Assembly (NCBI GenBank): GCA_037833965.1
Contig: AP031354.1
Coordinates: 19,260,001-19,324,000 of the forward strand
DNA from: Marchantia polymorpha subsp. ruderalis
Lineage: Eukaryota > Streptophyta > Marchantiopsida > Marchantiales > Marchantiaceae
Direction: 5' to 3'
Length of the DNA stretch: 64,000 bases
The number at the start of each line of letters is the position of its first letter. Within the stretch, counting starts at the first letter, position 1. Below the pieces are notes generated by a model. It had not been told where the DNA came from. It was given only the letters and a program-made list of their open reading frames with translations, and did not search any database. The position numbers were made by a program, and so were the translations under genes. Positions 57,054-64,000 of the stretch are shown here, piece after piece.

Positions 57054-58682
57054 ACTATAATAAATACACCCACCAACGTACAATTTGGACCCAATCAAAG
57101 TGCTCCTCCCTACAATCGTCTGGTTAAATCTCTCATTCCAATTGTCAGAGTATTCTTGTTACATTTCTGGAAGATGTTTGAATATTAATTCTCGAAACTC
57201 GAAATTCATCCTTTTACATGAGTCTAAATCTTCTTTCATTTGTAATAAAACGAAAACAAGTAGTTAATATCTAGGATTGGTGCTTAACTTTACAAAAATT
57301 CCCTAGTAAAATTTAACCTTCTTTCTACCTTTGAACCCAAAAGGTATGAACAAGAGTGCACACTTTCTAACACACGAAGATATTCGGTGTTTACTTCCCT
57401 TCATGTAGATCTATGGAGAAAGTAGTAAATATTGTACGTAGATATTATTCAATTCTCATTATAAAAACCTACTGGTTATTAATTAGAAGATTGGAACCCA
57501 AAGTGAGTATTAGAGGAAAGGCCCCTCTCAACTTGTTTGAAGTTATGTTAAAAGAATCACAAAAATAATTTTGACAAGATTCAAAGTGTCAGCAGCTTTT
57601 TGGTTCAACCATCATGTAACTACTTGCAATGGGATTATGCATGTATATATTATGGAAAAAATATGTTAAAAAAGAGAAAAAGATTTATACCTTCTTATTT
57701 TTATTTCACATGTAACCAAAATAAAACACATATTTGTTTGTGATATTGTGAATGATATCTCCTTTTTAAGATTTTTGATAATAATTTTTTTAATAGTGCT
57801 TAACTTTATTAATGATTTTCTCTAAAAAATGTAAATTTTATAAAATTTTGTCATATAAAATAATTTTTAAACATTTTATATAATTACTAAAAAAATTATA
57901 TTTAATCCAATGTTTTATACTTGTTTGATGTGTAATATACTTTTCATTGTATAATTTTTCACTTTTCATTTGTTACTTAAAAGAACTATGTAAAAAATCA
58001 AGTATATGAAATATATTTTTTTAAATTAACTTACAAAGACTCACAACAATTATATTAAATTTCTTTTGTACAAAAATTTTAAAAACAGTTCAATTGGAAA
58101 TCAAAAAATAAAATCATAATTTTTGTGAGTCTTTGATTGAAAACTTTGTATTTTACTTGAAAATATGAACATACAAAAAGTAATTATCCTATAAAACAAC
58201 AAATAATTTATGGAATAAATCCAAAAATTGATGATACTGAGATTTAATAAAATATTAAAACATCACTTCAAATAAAATCAATATTTTATCAAAAGAAACA
58301 ATAAAAAAATTTGAAGTCCCTAAAGAAATCTGTAAAATAGTTGATATTAACACACAATGCAAATTTGACAAGTATAGAAACATGAAATTAAGTTTTAGCC
58401 CATGAAGAGTATAAAAAATTTAGCAAAACACTAGTCATAACAAGATAAAATCCATAAGTTTTTTTTTGAGAAATTCCAACCGGTCATCATGTCAAATTAT
58501 AAAAAATATGCTCAAGTCATAATTTAGTCGTTTTGATAGAATTATATTTTTCTGTCTCAATAAATTCATGTATTGTTGAAAAATAATTATATATAATGAT
58601 TATTGTTTGGTATAAAATTCGTCACGTGTTATGCATTTTTTAATAATAGGAGTTATAGTCTATATTCTTTAATTATATTTAT

Positions 58683-58731
<49 letters not shown>

Positions 58732-59835
58732 GATCCATTCTAAAATAATCAAAATAAGTTTGATGAAATAAATATAACCAATAATGAACACTTTAGATTC
58801 CAAATTTTCAAGGAAACTACTTATTTTGAGTTATTCAAACATATTTTACGTCGTATATATATATGTCAACTTTAATTACTGATTTAAGAAAGTGATACAT
58901 ATACTACTTCTTGATATTATTGAATTTTTACCTGTATGGTCATAATTAGACCATCCATATTTTTACTTGGAAAAAATCATACATGGTCAACTTCAAATAT
59001 TTTAAAATCAATATTTTTATTATTTTCAATGTATTTTTAATCAAAATTTTTTTTTTATTATTCAATAATAATAATAGAATTAGCTTCCACAGTTTTTTTG
59101 AAAACCTTTGACAGTTAGTTTTGTGAATTATAATTTTTAGAATTTCTTAGTAAGTAGAATTTGCTTCTTGATTGTGACTCTAATTGTTTTTGTTGAAGTA
59201 GTCTTCATAACTAAAAACATTGCTGCTTTTATAATTTACAATCTAAACAAAATATAAGAGATTGTGAAAATAAAATGGGTTACAAATTTTTAATGATGTT
59301 TTCGGTGTGAAAAAAATAATTCAATATTTCTTATGTGGTATAAAATAGGCATGACATTTCATATTTTTTAATTTTAAACGTAAAAAAATCACAAAAATAA
59401 TAGTTTTTGAATTTATTATATAACTTGGATTTTTTCTAATTATTCTTAGTCGAAATATACTAAATGCATAATGCCTTTATGTTGAAGATTTTACATCAGA
59501 AATAAATGTTAAATAATGACACAAAACATCTTGAAAGATAAGTGCATCAAGCTTAACACATGAAATACACAAAAAGGAAATGAATGTTATAAATATTTTC
59601 AAGTTTTTCATTGTGTTCACCAAAACGAAATCAAACAAACTAAAGAAAAAACCATGAAATCTACTTTTCATATTTTAAAAAACTGCTTTCCTGATAAAAA
59701 GATGGAATTATGGGCAGAAATTATCTCCTCAAAGTGACAATTCTTGTCATTAGATACTTGTTTACCTTATGTTCAAAATCAAAGAAGTTTTTCTTGATAA
59801 TTCATGTATTATTTAAGTGATTTGATACTAAGATT
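57054..59835 (+). other. AT-rich spacer of the inverted repeat
   Basis: About 2.8 kb of very AT-rich DNA with an (AT)n run at 58688-58724. No coding frame, transposase or internal repeat is visible, so the whole structure does not look like an autonomous transposon. Confidence 0.65.
58688..58724 (+). repeat. (AT)n microsatellite
   Basis: About 18 AT units, followed by an imperfect TATATATG. It is able to form a cruciform. Confidence 0.92.
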
Positions 59836-59873
59836 TTTTTGTTGATTGATACCTGTGTATCAATCAACAAAAA
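59836..59873 (+). repeat. 17-bp hairpin at the inner edge of the inverted repeat
   Basis: TTTTTGTTGATTGATAC (59836-59852) and its complement (59857-59873) with spacer CTGT. The last base coincides with the first base of the right 700-bp arm. Confidence 0.93.
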
Positions 59874-60572
59874 CGCGAAGAGGAGAATGGTGCAAAAAGG
59901 TTCTAGTTCCTCTCAATGATCAAGAGGGAGTAAATGAAAATCTCACGCTAAAATTGCATAGAACGGGAATCGCATAGAGTCAAACTAAATATGGTCAAGA
60001 GTTCTCCACTACCATTGATAAGTATTATGCTCGTATGAGTTTTGATAGACGAGAGGTTGATAGACAACGGAAGTGACGGTCAAAAGTCGTCGAAAGTCGT
60101 CACGTCAGAAATTATATGGCTTTATCCAGGCTCGAACTGGAGACCTTCAGTGTGTTAGACTGACGTGATAACCAACTACACCATAAAACCGGATGTTCCT
60201 CGAAGGGACACTAGAAAACTCCCTTTCTTATCGGTGTACACGACAAAAAAATCACCTTCTCTGTTCAGAGCTTTAAAAGCTATATTCTACACATTTTTGG
60301 CATTTTCGTGTGGAAAAAACATCTCGAGATGCAGGACTCTCCATTTCCTACTCATTGCACAACATTGCGGTGGCAGGATTCATGATTGAAGACGGAAGAA
60401 GAGGAGGTTTCATGAGACAACTCCTCAGTCCTCATGACTTCTGTAACAAGATGTGAGAGTGTAGTCCTGTTATCTCACTGTTTAATAACATATTTTCTTC
60501 ACCTTTTGTAATAGATTACAAGTTGGATTGCGTTTCGGGAACTAGAACATTTGGACTCCAAAAACTATGTTG
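59873..60572 (-). repeat. right arm of the 700-bp inverted repeat
   Basis: Reverse complement of 56354-57053, near-identical over its whole length. The match stops at ATGTTG (60572), after which the flanks differ completely. Confidence 0.95.
60117..60190 (-). tRNA. tRNA-Val(AAC), second copy
   Basis: Identical to the copy at 56736-56809, in inverted orientation. It has the same intact stems, anticodon AAC and T-arm, so both should be equally functional. Together with its flank it was duplicated as part of the 700-bp arm. Confidence 0.93.
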
Positions 60573-63500
60573 GTTTCAATGCACCGAGCATAAAATACAA
60601 TTTCGTTATTTGGAGGATAAGGAACTATTGTGATAACTCTATTTTTCTACTTGCACAAACTAATGCATTTGTTTCCGTAGCATCATTTTTTTATGACGAT
60701 ACTATATTATAGTGACGATGACAAGATTGTTCAATGATAGATGATTGGACTTCTTGTTACTCAACATTCTAAGTTCAACAAGTTGAGACACTTTAAGACA
60801 GCTTCATGATTAGTAACAAAATATTAATTTCGTACATTATTTATGTTCATATGACTTCCATAAAATCAGCACATATCGAGTGAAGGATGTCTGAAAAACG
60901 ATGGAATTGAAGATATTTTTCCTTGGATCTTTTGTGGGGGGTTTCTGGTTCATTTGTTGCGTTTAAATCTTACTTGCATCCAAAATTCTGCGAGGCATTC
61001 AATTGATAATAAATGACATCCATTTTCGATTTCAAATATGAACTCATTATATTACACCTCTAAGGCACTTTGTCGAAAGAAAGTTTAGGTGCTTGAATCA
61101 ACAAACTGCATTCGATTGTAACTTTGTAACTCGAACTGTCCTTAGTTGACCATGTCTGCAAGTATGAACTTATATTGGCGGTTGTCTTGAATTTTCGTTG
61201 TTTTAATGTTCTCCCGGCGATCCTTAAATAACAGCTTTCATGATATCGGCTCATTTTACTTCCAAATACGTGATCTCTGCACTACTTGCGAGTAGATCCA
61301 ATCCGGAATCTCCAAGGACAAAGATAGACATTTTACACATTTCTGATGAGCTCCTTGCGTTGCCTTCTACCACGAAGTTTGCCATGCACTCCAAAGGCTT
61401 CTCTGCTGCTACTGTTAAATTTGATGACAACTTGGCCATATTCAAGCAGCTCGTCGACACCATTGTTGCTTCCAGTAATTTTCAGCACAAAGATGTCAAT
61501 GGTGTGCACTCTCATTCAACTTGAAAGTTTGAAGGTTTCATCATCAAAATCGCGATGTATCAGTTCTGATGATATAGTACAATGTTTAGGTAATAGTCAT
61601 GGGTATGATAACTTTTTGGTCAAAATTCAAACGGATAATATAATCTATGGCCTTCATTCGAAAACAATCTATTTGTTTTCCCCTCCTCAATTTACAAACC
61701 ATCGAGTTCATGGTTTCAGTATATTTTTATTCCACCACCGATTCATTCAAAGCAACAGACCTGAGTTTCTCACATCTGTCACAAAAGTTTGACATATGGG
61801 ACATGTTGTCACTCGACACGTACATTGCATACTTCAGCTGAAGCCACGTCTGCATGCTTCCCTCTCCCCTCCATTTTTAGTGACGAACCTACTGAGTTCA
61901 GTTGCTAATTTGCGATGCATGCACTCTGTCTGAAACCTCAAGGAACTCGATTCAATAAGAACAGGAGCCATTCCTATCAACACAAGCCGTGGACACATGG
62001 CAGGCCTTCAAAGACCTAATAAAGAGTAAGAATCACATTAAAGTAAGATGAAGAAAATAATTCTAGTGAGGTGTGATCAAGGTTATTCACGTGTTTCTTT
62101 ATGAACAGACTTGAGGTAGACATCTTCTAACTCTTCTGCCAAGGACTACCTTGTAACATCGGGTGCTATTCCGCATATATGCCTCATGCTTTTAGAGATC
62201 TCAGATCCTTGAACAATACATTATTTTTCATTTGCCGTTGCCTTTGTTGACCCGTACAAACCATACCTCGAGCAACAAGAAGTACAGCAAAGAGTCATGT
62301 AAATTGACGCGTATCTGAGTGCTTAGTCATTGGTCCGTTTGCATTCTCATACATTCTTGATTGACCAGGTGATCCAGATTTGCAAACAGTTGGAAACACG
62401 GACTTCGATGCTGTACAGTTGTATTCTAAATTATCCGCATTGGCACTTACGTTGTCATTCTATTGATCTATGTCGCACTAGAGTGACCAGACTACGGTGG
62501 AGTAACGTGGTCGGTAGATGTGCGGGGATGTTCCCTACCAGCCGCCCATGAACTTTAAATTTGGGGGACGCTGCTGTAGGTCACTTGCACTCGCCGAATA
62601 TAGGAAGAATGACATGTGGCGACGTCCCAACCGCCTGACTTTCCAGGAAGGCATATGAAAAAGGAGCCGAAGTAGAATATTCTTTGGGATCGCGAGCTGT
62701 ACCAATGCGCTACACGCTGTATTCTAAAGAGAAAGATAAGATAATTGGCAAATCACCATCCGTATATGGCCGCCCAAGTTTGAAAATGATATAGCTGAAA
62801 ATATTATAATACATAATTTGAGGGTTTCGTGGCGTGAGATGAAATCAGCAGCCGGTTAAACTTCGATATCAGTAACGACCATAAAGGCTTGATGTATGTG
62901 CGTGGTCAGCACGTCATGTAGACAGAGGCTCCAAACGACCAGACATCTGGAACACCACGTATGCTCGTAGGGAAGCATATTCTGGTTTGAGTCTACGAGA
63001 CGTGAGAAGCACTGGTGCCAGGCTGATGTGGCAGCTGGATGCCTCAGGTCTTGAACTACTGGACACAGACGATCATCGAGAGGGCATGGCCCCTGCATTT
63101 CGAGACCTTTTGAGGTCCAAATTTTCAGATCCTCCTGAACTTACGGATGCGTGTGATGCAGACGCTTTTGTGATCCCTCTCCATAGTGGGGGCCACCGAG
63201 CACTAGATCAAAAAGGGTGGGAAGACCCCATCATCAGACTTAATTAAGCCAGGCATTACATTACTTACACCTGGCGAAGTCCACAATTGGTTTACAGTCC
63301 ACATATGGTTTTGAGTGCGGTTTGTTTGACGGATATTCTAAAAGTTAACTTGTTCTAATTCACAATGAATTGTAAGAAAATTAGCCGCCCGTGAAGATCG
63401 GGCGGTAAGCATCATGAGCCGCGCACACAATTAGGAATCCTTTCAAGGGGTAACCTTTGGATTAGTAAATAACCAGCGAAATTTTGGCTAATCAGAAGTA

Positions 63501-63830
63501 AAAGGACAATTACCCTGTGTACCATGGTTAGATGCTTACTCAACATGCATCCATGGAGGGGACGATTGTGCCGAGAACGTCCCATTATGAGATGCATGCA
63601 TTGCAGCCAGGCAACAGTCCTTCAGGATGGCGGTCAATGGATGCTAGTCCCAGTTGTGTTGAGTCGCACTCAATCGCGTCCTGCCACACGTCAAAGCCAA
63701 GAACCCTCAGGGATCGTCTGGACCGTCTGGACCGTCTACCCTATGCGACTGCCGAAGAGTGGCGCAGCAGGCTGGGGCCCACCACCCCCGCAGCGGCGAC
63801 GAGGGAGAGGAGGATGATGATCCGATGGTG
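60573..63830 (+). other. stretch with no recognisable gene
   Basis: Mostly unique DNA of moderate composition. Two frames look somewhat protein-like: 61240-61524 (94 codons, ALLASRSNPESPRTKIDIL) and 62987-63247 (86 codons, with GLELLDTDDHREGMAP). I recognise no family in either and see no matching exons, so neither is called as a gene. They could be single exons of unknown or decayed genes. Confidence 0.4.
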
Positions 63831-64000
63831 TGTCGTATACCGTATGTGTGTGTGTGTGGAGACGCGGCGCGAGGGTGAGGCGAGGGCAGGGGAAAGTCCA
63901 TCTTTACGCTGCGGTCCGCTCCTCTCCGCTCCGCCCGGCCGACCGCCCGGCCGAGCGCTCCGCGCCCGCGCGTCCCTCGTTCATTCGTCCGGCTGGGCGG
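63831..64000 (+). promoter_or_regulatory. GC-rich block, possible promoter/5' UTR of a gene beyond the window
   Basis: A short GT run (about 63845-63858) is followed by strongly GC-rich DNA with repeated CCGCCCGGCCGA-like words. The other two well-supported genes on this strand (CSTF2, FBN) have GC-rich upstream DNA, so a gene may start to the right. No start codon or core element can be assigned. Confidence 0.3.

Noticed and set aside
57054..59872. Idea that the 700-bp inverted repeats are terminal repeats of a DNA transposon
   Set aside because: No transposase frame in the spacer, no flanking target duplication seen, and the arms contain a tRNA gene rather than transposon-type ends.

Overview
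This is a nuclear segment of a land plant, most likely a bryophyte and probably a liverwort of the Marchantia type. The reasons are intron-split genes with GT-AG sites, a plastid fibrillin, plant-type tRNA-Val and tRNA-Ala, a plant chromovirus primed by tRNA-iMet, and a nuclear fragment of mitochondrial cox3. The cox3 fragment begins where I recall a liverwort cox3 group II intron (cox3i625). The species is an inference; nothing in the window names it.

Layout. 1-567: a possible last exon of an upstream gene. 568-6624: a complete, young Ty3/gypsy chromovirus with identical-looking 420-bp LTRs and a 5-bp target duplication. It has a broken gag, an intact pol, a textbook -1 frameshift signal and two tandem, mutually similar small ORFs in its leader. 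7798-12989: CSTF2/CstF64, the mRNA 3'-end processing factor, in 11 exons. 14796-14868: tRNA-Ala(AGC). 14869-16750: AT-rich DNA. About 16800-17500: mitochondrial-like DNA with the last cox3 exon. 20242-37348: the main gene of the window, which I model as 11 phase-consistent exons encoding about 4,413 residues: signal peptide, about 25 filamin-type Ig-like repeats, a REJ (receptor for egg jelly)/PKD-like region, a Pro-rich stalk, one transmembrane segment and a short tail. 38597-48560: a transposon graveyard with a LINE relic, several decayed relatives of the first chromovirus, two solo LTRs and a second gypsy family on the minus strand. 51642-53259: a plastid-lipid-associated protein (fibrillin, FBN1/2 type) in 3 exons. 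54559-55008: a MITE. 56354-60572: a 700-bp near-perfect inverted repeat carrying one tRNA-Val(AAC) gene per arm around an AT-rich 2.8-kb spacer. The last 3.4 kb has no recognisable gene and becomes very GC-rich at the end.

The host genes are unrelated in function: nuclear mRNA 3' processing, a giant cell-surface or extracellular receptor-like protein, and plastid lipid droplets. The most unusual item is the filamin/REJ protein. Filamin-repeat ectodomains (GEX2) and REJ modules (sea-urchin REJ, polycystin-1) are both linked to gamete recognition in other lineages. A second theme is a set of near-perfect inverted repeats with 2-10-nt spacers, in introns, in a transposon reading frame and at the inner edge of the tRNA-Val inverted duplication. 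They suggest template-switch events or assembly/replication fold-back.

All gene models were built by eye from splice motifs, reading phase and protein resemblance. No database search was possible.
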